A program made the translations under genes and the position numbers. The notes beneath the pieces are model-generated. The model was not told the DNA's origin. It made no database searches and saw only the letters and a program-made list of their open reading frames with translations. Positions 1-9,581 of a stretch of 64,000 nt of DNA are shown in pieces (the stretch's first letter is position 1; every line of letters starts with the position of its first letter). The DNA comes from Rhynchopus sp. YZ270_cl-10. Lineage: Eukaryota > Euglenozoa > Diplonemea > Diplonemida > Diplonemidae. The stretch covers positions 62,001-126,000 of the forward strand of contig OZ037915.1 of NCBI GenBank assembly GCA_964035575.1, read 5' to 3'.

Positions 1-684
1 CTCTGTTGCCGCACGCAGCGCCTGGTCGTCCCCAAGCACGCACACCTGCTCGCACTCGTCAATCATGTGTTCTGCCTTCGCAACAAACGTCTTCAGCGCA
101 CACACCTGCCCTGCAGCACTCAGTGCCTGTGTGAGGAAGCTCCGTGCCAACGCCTCCTCACACACGACGTTGCTGCGCCACACATCCTCACCCATCAACA
201 GGTGTCCGACGTGTGTCTGCAGGAGAAGGTCTTTGTACCTGGCCTCTGGGGGTTCGACTGCCTCAAGTACACAGCACTCCTCATCTGCAGCAGCCCGCTG
301 CTTCGTCAGGTCTGCCGCGTGTGAGCGCAGAATGCAGCGCTGGCGTGCAACGTACTCAGAGATTTCGATTGTGTTGTGTCCCGCATGTTCACGCTTCTCA
401 CAGCGGACACAGATCATTGCGTCTCCACACGCAGGGTCTTCACAGACAAGGTGCAGCTTGAACTCTGGGTGCAGTGCACAGTTCGACGATGCCCCGTACG
501 AAGTGACAGAAGCAAGATGCATCTCACGGTCGCGTGGCCTTGCCCCTGGGTGCAGAGCTTCGAAACAGGCAGGCTTGTCGCAGAAGAACAGTTCAATACA
601 GTGTCCACACTGCAGCTGTGCAGGTGCCGAACAGTTCTCACACAAAGGCATCTGTGGTGCGGTGGGCTCCATGTCACAGACCAT
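1..684 (-). CDS. B-box/ubiquitin-like/LRR protein, copy 1 (5' part only; gene runs off the left edge)
   Basis: About 228 codons stay open from an ATG at 684 to the window edge and match the first third of the complete paralogue at 9582-11573. The N-terminus begins MVCDMEPTAPQ. A Cys/His-rich B-box-1-like module (CENCSAP..CGHC) follows, then a B-box-2-like module (CALH, CEDPACGD, CVRC, HAGH), then a helical stretch. Compared with the paralogue it has an in-frame 6-bp insertion near 541-546. A pyrimidine-rich tract ending in AG lies 43 nt upstream (AG at 728-729). In TRIM-type proteins B-boxes bind partners and help oligomerisation; no RING is seen. The ubiquitin-like and LRR parts would lie outside the window. 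Whether the gene is intact cannot be judged. Confidence 0.7.
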   Translation of the reverse strand, partial: MVCDMEPTAPQMPLCENCSAPAQLQCGHCIELFFCDKPACFEALHPGARPRDREMHLASVTSYGASSNCALHPEFKLHLVCEDPACGDAMICVRCEKREHAGHNTIEISEYVARQRCILRSHAADLTKQRAAADEECCVLEAVEPPEARYKDLLLQTHVGHLLMGEDVWRSNVVCEEALARSFLTQALSAAGQVCALKTFVAKAEHMIDECEQVCVLGDDQALRAATE

Positions 685-703
685 GTTGTGTCCTTCAAGG
701 TAA

Positions 704-1756
704 GGGGTTGTTGACTTCTTTTTGAATCTGGAGTGGTAGTTGGTGTGGGGGTGGAGGGAGGGTGTGAAAAGAAGAGAAAGAACAAAATGGGAGCGAGAGG
801 GTGGCATAAATTATTATTCTCAGCAATTTTTAAGACGACAAAAACATTATTCATTTGATGCGCGAAGAACAGGAGGCAGGCATTTTCCTGCTGATAATTA
901 CCAGTGTCACTGTAGGGTTGGTGACAACACATCAGAGGATGCGTTGCACTCAACTATGTGTATTTTCTTCGTGCCTGGTGGTTCCAGTAGGGGGGAACGG
1001 AAACCAAAAGTGTGAACAATTCTGAATAAAAAGAGTAAAAAATGCCCAACAAAGCTGTATGTTGGCCACCTCATCTTCGCCATAGACGCCAGATATATGA
1101 GGAACAACAATCGGTTCCACAATGTTTGGAGTCAAATGGAATATGCGAAAACAGTATGACCCAATGTACGGCAGCGAAGTTGGGAAGGGAGCAAAGAAGA
1201 AAAACGAAAAAACACACAATGTGACGCAGCAAGAAGAAACCTTGTAGGATGAATGTGTCTCTGGTGCACATCTGCACAACAAGAGGGAACCTTCAAAGTG
1301 CTGGCACCTCAGCGGAATCACTGCAAGTAAGCAGTGACAACAAAATCATGAACACGTTGAGTGCATAGTGCTAAAACGTCCTCTCGGACGCAATGCACCT
1401 CAGGACATATCACGCAAAGACATCAGACAGAACAATGCAACGTTACACACCTCACATGAAAAAGGGTGTGCACTGGCAAATGTTCGCCTGTTCTTTGCAA
1501 CAAAAAGACTTCAGCAAAAAGAGTCAAAACAGAGGGGAAGAAGATAAACACAACATCACTCTGGTGCACAAAAAAATCGTTCGAAACCAACTGACATGAG
1601 CAAAGGGCGATAACACTGTTTTCATCGACAGTTGCTATTTCTGCAGAAAGACTAACGACAAACAACACGTTGACAGAATACCTGACATAGAACAAACAAA
1701 CTAAAAAAGAAACGTGAAAAACAAAAAAATATCTCATAAAATAGCAGCAACATAAT
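704..1756. other. spacer between B-box copy 1 and Cys-rich gene 1
   Basis: No gene is recognised. The part from about 1360 to 1600 is the 3' flank of the Cys-rich gene unit; it recurs at about 18916-19160 and 20636-20760, with shared strings such as CTCTCGGACGCAATGCACCT. The rest (704-1350) is A-rich with no convincing coding frame. A loose motif with GATGAATGTG, near 1248-1262, recurs at 38115 and 53199. Confidence 0.5.
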
Positions 1757-2233
1757 TCAGAGGTTTTTACATCCGTTCTTGTGGTCACATGTCTGAGTGC
1801 TGTTGCACACATTCACCTTCGGTGTTTGGTAACCATTGAACTGCGAGATACAGCACGTCTCGTTGATGAGGGGCGAGAAGCACTTTGGTGGGGGGATGTC
1901 TTTTGGTGCTGGCTCGGACCCGTGTGTGGCGTAGCAGCAGGCCTGGTCGCTCTTGCACTCACCAAGGCTTGACTTTGTGCACACTGGTGGCACGGCAGGC
2001 CCAGGGTGGCATCCGTGGTAGTCATTGGTGCAGTGCTGTGTGGTGATGTTGCAGATGTTCGGTGCATCGAATGTCTGGCAGCACGTCTGTGTCGCGTTGT
2101 TGTAGCACTTTCCCTTGTACGACACATTTTCCGAGTGGCAGCACACCTGGTCAGATGCACACGGTCCGCTGCAACTGCCATACGCAAGCACAGCTGACAC
2201 ACATGCAAACGCGACGATAACTGATTTGAACAT
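1757..2233 (-). CDS. small secreted cysteine-rich protein, copy 1
   Basis: A 158-residue protein with a clear signal peptide (MFKSVIVAFACVSAVLA) followed by a mature part with about 20 cysteines. Four CC pairs and spacings such as CKSDQACC and CNITTQHC give an expected compact fold with up to ten disulfides. Several N-glycosylation sequons (NVS, NAT, NIT, NET, NST) fit secretion. I do not recognise the family. Two close paralogues lie at 19302-19778 and 21021-21497. The start is set by the signal peptide; a CT/C-rich tract ending in AG lies 27 nt upstream and a TATA-like string about 88 nt upstream. It may be a cyst/lorica wall, adhesive or defence protein, but nothing in the sequence decides this. 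Confidence 0.85.
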   Translation of the reverse strand: MFKSVIVAFACVSAVLAYGSCSGPCASDQVCCHSENVSYKGKCYNNATQTCCQTFDAPNICNITTQHCTNDYHGCHPGPAVPPVCTKSSLGECKSDQACCYATHGSEPAPKDIPPPKCFSPLINETCCISQFNGYQTPKVNVCNSTQTCDHKNGCKNL

Positions 2234-2319
2234 TATTTGTTGTGGTTTTATGTTACGTTGCTGAGAGGTGTGGTGGGAGGAGGTGGTGGGGTGTCACAAC
2301 GTGTAGAGGGAAAGTCTGC

Positions 2320-2328
2320 TATATATTA
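2320..2328 (-). promoter_or_regulatory. TATA-like element upstream of Cys-rich gene 1
   Basis: TAATATATA on the minus strand, about 88 nt upstream of the start at 2233 and before the pyrimidine tract. The position suits a core promoter, but AT-rich strings are common here. Confidence 0.3.
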
Positions 2329-2539
2329 AGTGAGTCTGCATTAGCGGAGTGAAATATCATTTCTGTACTTTGTTTCAGTTTTTGCAAACCCCAAAAAACC
2401 CCCAAAACCCGCGTCCTGAAGTAAACGGTGGAGAGGTGAAGCACAAAAAGGGGGAAGGGGAAACATGGTTGAGACCCATCACATTGAAGAACGTGTATCT
2501 CATTGCCAGACGTATTGCATACTTGTACAAAAGAAGACA

Positions 2540-2825
2540 CTGTTATCGAACCACTAATGCAAGTACGTGAGCGTTCTGTTTGAGAATCACGCTGCCTAGG
2601 TGTATATGTTCCTTAATTTCTCTTAATATCGATTTTATCTAACACAGATTTGCTGTATTGATCCTTTCCATAATACGTAGGAATCCCTGCTTAATAGTTG
2701 TGATATTGCTCAATAGAGTGAGAGTCTCGCAGCCCCAAAGAAAGTGCCTCCCAACTGAAGTGACACCACTAAAGGGAGAAAGATCAAGTTGTGTCAGGGA
2801 AGTGCAGTCGTACAGGAACTCGGGA
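2540..2825 (-). pseudogene. internally deleted B-box/LRR gene relic
   Basis: Read on the minus strand, 2639-2825 encodes a degraded piece of the LRR array (CTSLTQLDLSPFSGVTSVG, then a decayed repeat and a C-terminal NTANLC-like end). The sequence at 2540-2690 matches the 3' flank of the complete gene at about 9447-9650, and the sequence from 2826 matches that gene's 5' flank (11640 onward). A once complete copy therefore lost nearly all its coding sequence (B-boxes, Ubl, first repeats) in one deletion joining LRR to 5' flank. A short frame still runs through, but a product is unlikely. Confidence 0.7.
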
Positions 2826-3009
2826 ATGTTATGAATCCCCCTCGCCACTCCAGAGAAAGGTATGTGTTTCTGCTGCCGACAACGACGATGAAAGGGAATG
2901 CTACTGGTTCATGCAAAACAGCTGACTATCCAGGGCCATGGCATTCTAGTGGTCATGCCTCAGAGTGCTAGAGAGCTGTGCCACAGGACTGATTCCTCCA
3001 ACCCTCCCA
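2826..3009. repeat. duplicated 5' flank of B-box/LRR genes (copy at 11640-11818)
   Basis: About 180 bp are nearly identical to 11640-11818, including ATGAATCCCCCTCGCCACTC and CTATCCAGGGCCATGGCATT. In both places the block lies upstream, in gene sense, of B-box/LRR sequence, so it is probably promoter/5' flank carried along in the gene duplication. Confidence 0.75.
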
Positions 3010-3041
3010 ATGGTGCATCTGAAGAGACGAGAACACTCAGC

Positions 3042-4437
3042 TCAGCTGTGCCCAGCGCAGTCAGTGCTGTCCACCGCACCGTACGCGAGGAGAACACGCA
3101 CCACATCTGGTTGGTTCCCAAGGGAGGCGTAGCGCAATGCAGTCTCGCCCCCATCAGCTGTGTGGTTCACATCCACATCCGGAAGGCCCACAAGATAGCG
3201 CACAGTCTCGGTGTGTCCAAAATGAGCCGCTTGCATAAGACACGTGGTTCCTGTATCGTCGGTGACACACACATCTGCACCTGCTTTGACAAACATCTTC
3301 ACAATCTCTAGCGCACCTTTCTCACAAGCAACGTGAAGAGGCGTACCTCCTATAGTGTCCGTTGCCTCGATGTCTGCCCCTGCATCAACGAGCACCTGAA
3401 CTACTTCAGAATGACTTTCATCATATCTTATCACTGCGGCGTGCAATGCATTCCAGCGGTTGCTCCCTGCATTCACATCCACCTCTGGCAAGCCCACAAG
3501 ATAGCGCACAGTCTCGGTGTGTCCATTGCCTGACGCTTCCGTAAGACATGTGGTTCCTGCGTTGTCTGCGACACACACATCCGCACCTGCTTTGACCAAC
3601 ACCTTCACAATCGCTAGTGTCCCGTCCTCACAAGCAACGTGAAGAGGCGTACATCCGTCGCTGGTCCTTGCCTCGATGTCTGCCCCTGCATCAATGAGCA
3701 CCTCCACCACCTTGTGATGTCCTTCCTGCACTGCTAAGTGTAACGCAGTGTCGCCGTTGCTGTGTTCATGATTCACTTCGACCTCCGGCGAGCCCACAAG
3801 ATAGCGCACAGTCTCGGTGTGCCCAAAAAATGCCGCAAGGATAAGACACGTCGCCCCTTTCTTCTCTGCTACGCACCCCCGCACCTGATCTGACCAACAT
3901 CTTCACAGTCCCCAGCTTTCCAAAACAGCTGGCAGTGTGCAGAGGCGAAAACCCTTGCTTAGTCCTTGTCTCGATGTCTGCCCCTGCATCAATGAGCACC
4001 TGACACACCGCAGGGTCCTCCCACATGGCTGGACAGGCACGAGGTGCCTGACCTTCGCTGTCTTCCTCTAACCCGTGTGGCACAAACGCGACGCTGCTGC
4101 AGAAAGACTTCCAATGCTGCAAGAGAACCTCCGTGCACGCAGTGTGGTCTGCGTGGATGCACTCACTCAGCAGCATCCCGAAGCCCATCTGCGTTGTCTC
4201 AACATACGGAAGAAGCAGTGCGAGGCATTCATCGTGGTTCCCTCTGCATGCCTCGTGCACAGCATCGAAGGCGACTGTTTTGCTGTCTGTGTCTGGGGTC
4301 CACTTCTCAAGTCCCTCCCGCACAGCAGTCGTGTCGCCGTTCCTGGAAGCCTCCACCAAGACCTCGTCAGCAGAAAGCTTTCTTCTCTTTGGCGCCTTCT
4401 TATTCTCTTATGTGCTGTCTGCGTGTCGCTTCGGCAT
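3042..4437 (-). pseudogene. ankyrin-repeat protein gene, disrupted
   Basis: The frame encodes about ten ankyrin repeats with canonical cores (TPLHVACEKGALEIVKM, VQVLVDAGADIEATD, GHTETVRYLVGLPEVDVN). The likely original ATG is at 4437 (MPKRHADST), but codon 10 is TAA. Downstream comes a basic KKAPKRRK stretch resembling a nuclear localisation signal. The frame is then open to a G-tract near 3876-3880, where a 1-nt shift separates the first 190 residues from the last 280. The shift in a homopolymer could be a sequencing error; the TAA makes a pseudogene more likely. Repeats at 3160-3320, 3480-3640 and 3780-3850 (nucleotide) are very similar, so the array expanded recently. Ankyrin arrays bind proteins; partner unknown. 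Confidence 0.7.
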
Positions 4438-5057
4438 GGTGTGTGTATCGTCGCTGTGTCTGGGGATGGGGGGATCAGCGTGGTTGGGGGTGGGGGTGCG
4501 AATTAAAAAATAAAGTACTCTCTTCAGCAAAAAGAGTCAAAACAGAGGGGAAGAATGAACACATGCATCACAGAAAGAAAAAAACAACACGAGAACAGTT
4601 GGTAAGATAACCTAAGCCTCATATGCCCAGTCACCAACAATATATGTCCCCCCTCCGAGCGTCATTTGCAAAAAGGATACGCGAAAGATACCTCACGACC
4701 CTTCACCCATCGCTTGTATTGATATGAACGCTGAAGGAAATGTGGAAAGGTGAACATGCTCTCTGCGCCTGTTAGAACAGGCAACGTTTAAATGTGCATA
4801 AGTAGTTTATTAACCCATTCTGACATAGAACACTGAAAATGGGAAAACAAACGACCTTTTTAGGGCTAGATATGATGATAGGATCGAAACCGGTCGCATG
4901 TGAAAGAACATTGAAACACCATGGTGCATGTCACCAAAAAAGAATCGAGCAAAAATACCCAAAGTCCCTTGAGAGCGAGAGGACGGTATTTTCACCCCCA
5001 ATACACGTGTCACAAAAAGGCCTCTGAACCCGTGCAGGTTGGGAAAATGTTTCAAAT
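4438..5057. other. spacer, no gene seen
   Basis: A string shared with the Cys-rich gene flanks (CAGCAAAAAGAGTCAAAACA) occurs at 4527-4546, which suggests the ankyrin locus was joined to a piece of that unit. No coding frame with family features was found. Confidence 0.4.
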
Positions 5058-5241
5058 CATGGCTTCATAAATATATTGAATATCGTCAATATATTGATTT
5101 GGTGATGAATATTATTGATTGAATATGAAAGTGTCAATAATATTGACTGAAAACTGTCAATATTTCAATAATATTGAAATATTGATCATATTATTGAATA
5201 TTGACGTTGCAGTGCCTGCTTTTTCCTTGACGGGAGGCCAT

Positions 5242-5432
5242 AGCTGAGAATAAGACTTGGGGACCCGGGGCCCGGTTATTCTCAGTGGGACTGGGCACAA
5301 TATGTCGAAAACGCTGTGAAAACGCCTGAAAGCGGGTCAGGGACCCGGGCGCGGGAGGCTGGGGCATGGATGGAGGGGTATTCCCAGTCCCTAGGACTGG
5401 GACTGTACCCGGGACCCGGCTTATTCTCAGCT
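5242..5432. mobile_element. hAT-like MITE, GAGAATAAG family, copy 1 (no minisatellite)
   Basis: Inverted ends AGCTGAGAATAAG and CTTATTCTCAGCT. The interior has GGTCCC/GGGACC motifs, a second GAGAATAA-type site and a block around 5290-5360 (GGGCACAATATGTC, AAAACGCCTGAAAGCGGG) that is the reverse complement of 48170-48240 in the large copy at 47742-48306. It is therefore the same family, without an expanded array and with shorter ends. Confidence 0.6.
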
Positions 5433-6573
5433 CCCTTCCAGCCACAGAGTGGAGAGGCAAAGGGTCAAACTTTTCTGTTGAAGCCATGTGCGCAACATTT
5501 CAAAGATTGTGCCATAAATCGCACATTATCACAGCCAAACTATAGCATGGATAGGGTAGAGCTGTGGGCTACCGCTCGTAATTCCTAAACACTTGTGTTT
5601 AGGTTTTTAAGGTTGCTGCCCTCCCAGTACCCTCCTGGTGCACCCACCCGAAAATGCACCAAAGTGTAAGATTTTTTAGGGCGTTGTAGGGCGTTGGAAA
5701 GATTGGGCCTCAAAAATGCGGATCACCAAATCAGATCTGTGAGAGATTTGTTTTTAATTCCTATTTTCGTGTCACGAGTTTACGTGGGAAATGCTTTAGA
5801 AACGTGCGTTCCTTAAGTACCCTATGGGCAAAACAGGCGTTTTTCACCAAAAACCGGGATTTTCGCCTTTTTGGGTGGTTTTTTGGCCCATACCCGGCTA
5901 TATGGACTGGGAAACGCGATTCTGGGGTGCTAGAACCAGGTCTAGGCCGCACAGGGGTACTTCTGTGGGCAAAAACAACCCACAAAACCATGCACTGTGT
6001 TGTGTTCTGTGACCATTCAGGTGTTTTAGCTAGTGTACGAGGCGTTGCGATCGATTTGGTTTCGTTCTCGCTCATCAACGTTGCGAACATACATTTGAAA
6101 AATCCATCCATCCACATGTCTTTTTTTATGAGAGGATCAGTGAGTAAATAGTTCCGCTAATGGGCCCAGGAGGCTTCCCCTGGTCAGGGGTGGGGTTTGC
6201 TGCTTGGAGAGGAGGTTGTTCTGGGTACAGAACGAGAAAAAAGAGTAGTTGAAACGTGCTAAAACGCAGTCGAGCTCATGCAAAGGGTAGGAGGTGGGTG
6301 TTCCGTACCGTAAGAGAACGGAGGTGGTTCACAACCGCTCGACGAATCACGCGACCTCTTTATACCCCAGCCTTTTTAACAGCCAAAAAAACTCTATGAT
6401 TTTGCACGTGTTACCGTGGGACTTTAAGGGCAATCATGGCTCAGTTCGTAAACGCGCACGTGCCATTCAATGCCATCGCGTGGGAGCGACTTGCCTTGTG
6501 GCATCAGACGGCCCCTTAGTGGGGGGATCTACGCGGACAGTGAGAGGGGGTGGGTGGGGAACAGCATTCTCTA

Positions 6574-6891
6574 CACGACGGTGAAGTCAATGACATGACA
6601 TGTGCTTTTACATGTAAAATGACATGTGAAAATAAGTGACATGTGCCACATGTCATTTTACATGTATAATGACATGTGGTCCATGTCATTTTACATGTAT
6701 GGTAACAGAAACTGACCGTAAAGTGACTGTATCGGTGTACAACTTCATGTCATTTTACATGTGGCACATGTCATTTTACATGTAAAATGACATGTGGGTA
6801 CATGTAAAAGTGACATGGTACGCATGTCAAAAAAGTGACATGTAAATCACATGTCAAAAGCACATGTCATGTCATTGACTTCACCGTCGTG
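6574..6891. mobile_element. MITE with TA target site and ACATGT array
   Basis: The 318-bp element has near-perfect ends CACGACGGTGAAGTCAATGA and its reverse complement, with TA on both sides (6572-6573, 6892-6893), as for Tc1/mariner-type insertions. The interior consists almost wholly of repeated ACATGT / ATGTCATTTTACATGT palindromes, able to form many hairpins. It has no coding capacity. Related partial copies lie at about 14479-14804 and from 14841. Confidence 0.7.
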
Positions 6892-7404
6892 TACCTGGCT
6901 TCTGAAGAAGGGTGTCTTCCCTTGGGGCTACCGCGAAGTGCAATACGGACTCGAGAAGTCATGTGGAATTTTGTCATTGGTATCACACAAGTCGCCATAT
7001 TTTTTGCATTTTTTGGTCCGAAGTTCAATTACCAGTCCTGGAAATTGGGGCAATTTTTTTGTGCCTCAACTAGGGCATGTTTTTATGTGTGGTGCACGAG
7101 TTGTATGAGGTTGGAAGATGCAGAACCAGTTTCCAAGGGGCGCAAGACCATTGTGTGAAGGAAAGTGTCAATATATTGATCAATATATTGATCAATATTT
7201 GCAAATATTGAATGGGAAATTTACACGGTAAAAGTGTCAATATATTGAAAATTTCCTACGTGATATTGATCAATATATTGATATTGAAAAAAACGTGAAA
7301 AAAAATATTGAATATATATTTATGAAGCCATGTCAAATACAAAATCTTTGTTCTTAGTAAACCACGCACGGTGGCCAGTTTGATGTGGGAGAGCGTCAAA
7401 AGTG

Positions 7405-7490
7405 GACGATAATACCGTCATTGTTCACTGTACGACCTAATCATCGTTGTCAGGATGTGACGACACATTTGATATCAAAAGGAATATTCC
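7405..7490. repeat. dispersed repeat (second copy near 12368-12460)
   Basis: The strings CCGTCATTGTTCA and ATCGTTGTCAGGATGTGAC, then CACATTTGATATCAAA, occur in the same order at about 12368-12460. No coding potential is seen. Confidence 0.5.
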
Positions 7491-7644
7491 GAAACCATAA
7501 ATATAAGAATTGAAACCGCACTACTTTTCCTTTTTATGTTTTTCCCCCCACCCCCGCAAACAATAAAGCAATAACAACAACAAAAACAATAAAGACAAAG
7601 GGAGAGGTTATGGTGTAACGCACACACCTCGACTCGAAATGTTA

Positions 7645-8154
7645 CCCTCATAGTAAAAATAATGTTTTTTCAAAAATAAATTAATAAAAAAATGACCCAA
7701 AAGTAACATTTTTTTTGTAACAATTTAATAAAATGTTTTATTCGTTTTTTTGCAGTTGGGCAAAAAGTAACAAATGTTACAAAGAAAAAATAAAAAGCCC
7801 ATGGTTGAAGCACGGGAGTACCATAGGGAACTGGGTTGCTGACCACACCATCCAGGCTGTACCTCAATTTTTTTTTTTGCCTGCGGCGCCATTTTCCCCT
7901 TTTTGCTCCGCAAAAAAGGGTTCGTTGAGTGACTCTGTGTAAAAAGCTATATTTTTACACCATGGGTGTCCGCGCTGTATGCTTTATTAGCCCCCCCAGT
8001 AACATTTTTGTTACGCCTGCGGCGTAACAAAAATGTTACAAAAAAATAAAATCCAAACAATGAAAAAAGTAACAAAATGCAAAAATGTTATAAAAAAAAT
8101 AAAAATCGCCGAAATAATTTATTTGTAACAATAACATAATTTATACTATGAGGG
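7645..8154. mobile_element. 510-bp MITE with TA target site and GTAACA arrays
   Basis: Ends are CCCTCATAGTA and TACTATGAGGG with TA on both sides (7643-7644, 8155-8156). The interior is filled with GTAACA/TGTTAC motifs and contains a perfect 40-bp palindrome centred near 8020 (GTAACATTTTTGTTACGC arms). Segment B at about 13165 lacks the insertion. Predicted frames across it are low complexity. Confidence 0.7.
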
Positions 8155-8197
8155 TACTTTTTTGGGTGTATAAAATCCCTTGGTGAAAGTTTAAGCC

Positions 8198-8356
8198 GCA
8201 TACACTCGATGCGAGTCATTCTCACTCACGTAGAAGATTTTGATCGTGCGAGAATAGAATAGAATTGTGCGAGAGTGAACGAGGATTGTGCGAGAATATT
8301 TCGCCAGACCAGACTTGTCCGAGAATGCGAGAATGCGACCCGTATCGAGTGTATGC
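8198..8356. repeat. inverted-repeat element with TGCGAGAAT iterations, copy A
   Basis: Arms GCATACACTCGATGCGAGTC and an inverted, slightly diverged copy enclose several TTGTGCGAGAAT-type repeats. Copy B at 13221-13363 has the same flanks, so both descend from one insertion older than the segmental duplication. Confidence 0.6.
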
Positions 8357-8545
8357 CTAGGGGGGAAGGGGGCGTCACTGGAAAGAGTGGTTCGTAACAA
8401 TAAATGGAAAAACGATCCTTCCCTTAGCAAAGAAGACTGATCATCAATTGTGTAAAAGGGTTCACAACTAAAGTAAACCTCGTTACTTTAGTTGTGTTGG
8501 CACACCAACCCCGACAAAAACAAACAAAAATATCAATTTCAGATA

Positions 8546-8959
8546 CAGTTGGACAAGTAATATTGGCGACCAAAAAAGTCGCCAATTGCAAGAAAACCCC
8601 CAAAATCCGCCAATATTTTTTGGTCGCCAAGTTATTTGGTGGGAAAGCGGTTCTTATTGATACAATAGTCACAAGTACAAAAAATGTGCCCCTTCAGTGC
8701 ACCAGGTAGCGTATCTTTCAAGAAAGTCGAACATTAGCTCCGCGCCACGCACTCACGCACGCCACCCAAAAATACACATGGTGAGTCGAAGGAGGCACAA
8801 AAACTTTAACAAAAATTGCGAAAAAACCTACTTCCCAACCAATGTGACTAAGAACCACTATCCTACCAAGTAATATTGGCGACCAAAAAAGTCGCCAATT
8901 ACAAGAAAACCCCCAAAATCCGCCAATATTATTTGGTCGCCAAGTTTCTTGTCCAACTG
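8546..8959. mobile_element. CAGTTGGACAAG MITE, internally duplicated or two overlapping copies
   Basis: The left end CAGTTGGACAAG follows TA at 8544-8545; the right end CTTGTCCAACTG finishes at 8959. Each half carries TAATATTGGCGACCAAAA-AAGTCGCCAA, which folds into a hairpin, and CCCCCAAAATCCGCCAATAT. The left half lacks a right end and the right half lacks a left end, so this may be one 414-bp element with an internal duplication. A compact whole copy lies at 63471-63589. Confidence 0.6.
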
Positions 8960-9204
8960 TTACATTTAAACAAGACAAAAGCACGCAAAAGGACGTTCAA
9001 AAACGATGTATCCCAAAATATGCAAAACAGTTGTATGATCCAAGCCTCATATGCTCGGACAACCATAACGTCTATATTTAGCAAAAAAAATTGACAATTC
9101 CCTCCTTGAGGTGAAGCACAAAAGGGGGGAAGGGAAAACGGTGAGACTCATCACAGCTGAACGTGTGTCTCATTGCCAGACGTATTGCATACTTGAAAAA
9201 AGAT

Positions 9205-9385
9205 CGGGTCTTTTGTTTGTGCGCTCAAAGCCGGGAAAACAAAAAGGTGAAAAAATGTGTTAAACTGAAGTACGGTTGTTGTGGTTAATTGAGTGCTCAA
9301 CGAAAACAAGCAAGCTTCTGTTTTTTCCAATCCGTTTTGTTTGCCCTGCAGCGCTGCCTCCAATCTTTTTAGAATTGACAACAAG
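9205..9385. repeat. dispersed repeat shared with 43168-43345
   Basis: About 170 bp align with 43168-43345: ATCGGGTCTTTTGTTTGTG, GAACAAGCAAGCTTCTGT-like and GCGCTGCCTCCAATC strings in order. One copy lies near the 3' flank of a B-box/LRR gene and the other lies between the SGNH genes. No coding function is seen. Confidence 0.55.
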
Positions 9386-9581
9386 TTGTTTTATCAAAAA
9401 AGAGACGTTGAAAGAGAAAGCACCTCGCCTTGCAGCGGGTAGGCACTGTTACGAACCACTGGAGAACACACGGTTTGCACTGATGCAGGTGTGAGCGTTT
9501 CGTTTAAGAATCACCCTGCGTACCCTGTGGATATGTTCCTTAATTTATCTTAATCTCAATTTTCTCTAAGAGCGAATAGTG

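Larger units (their letters stand above)
5058..7332. mobile_element. 2.3-kb inverted-repeat element with ATATTGA arrays and nested insertions
   Basis: The ends are inverted copies of CATGGCTTCATAAATATAT (5058 onward; reverse complement ending at 7332), and the direct repeat TCAAAT flanks both (5052-5057 and 7333-7338), so a 6-bp target duplication is seen. Inside each end lie about 150 bp of iterated ATATTGA/TCAATAT. Nested within are a 191-bp hAT-like copy (5242-5432) and a 318-bp element (6574-6891). The rest (5580-6570) has no recognisable transposase, so it is non-autonomous. The superfamily is not assigned. Confidence 0.65.
7518..8540. repeat. paralogous segment A (pairs with 13045-14275)
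   Basis: The order of shared sequence is the same as in 13045-14275: CCGCACT...TTTTCCTTTTTATG, the CAATAAAGCAATAACAACAA stretch, GGGTGTATAAAATCCCTTGG, the GCATACACTCGAT hairpin, and CAAACAAAAATATCAATTTC. Segment A carries the GTAACA element at 7645-8154; segment B carries the zinc-knuckle element at 13645-14258. Each copy shows the other's empty site. Confidence 0.7.

Noticed and set aside
4437-4437. Reassigned stop codon to explain the TAA in the ankyrin gene
   Set aside because: Other long genes use standard stops and show no internal TAA, TAG or TGA.
5058-7332. A Polinton-like identity, suggested by the 6-bp target duplication
   Set aside because: The ends do not start with the usual AG, the element is only 2.3 kb and no family genes are seen.
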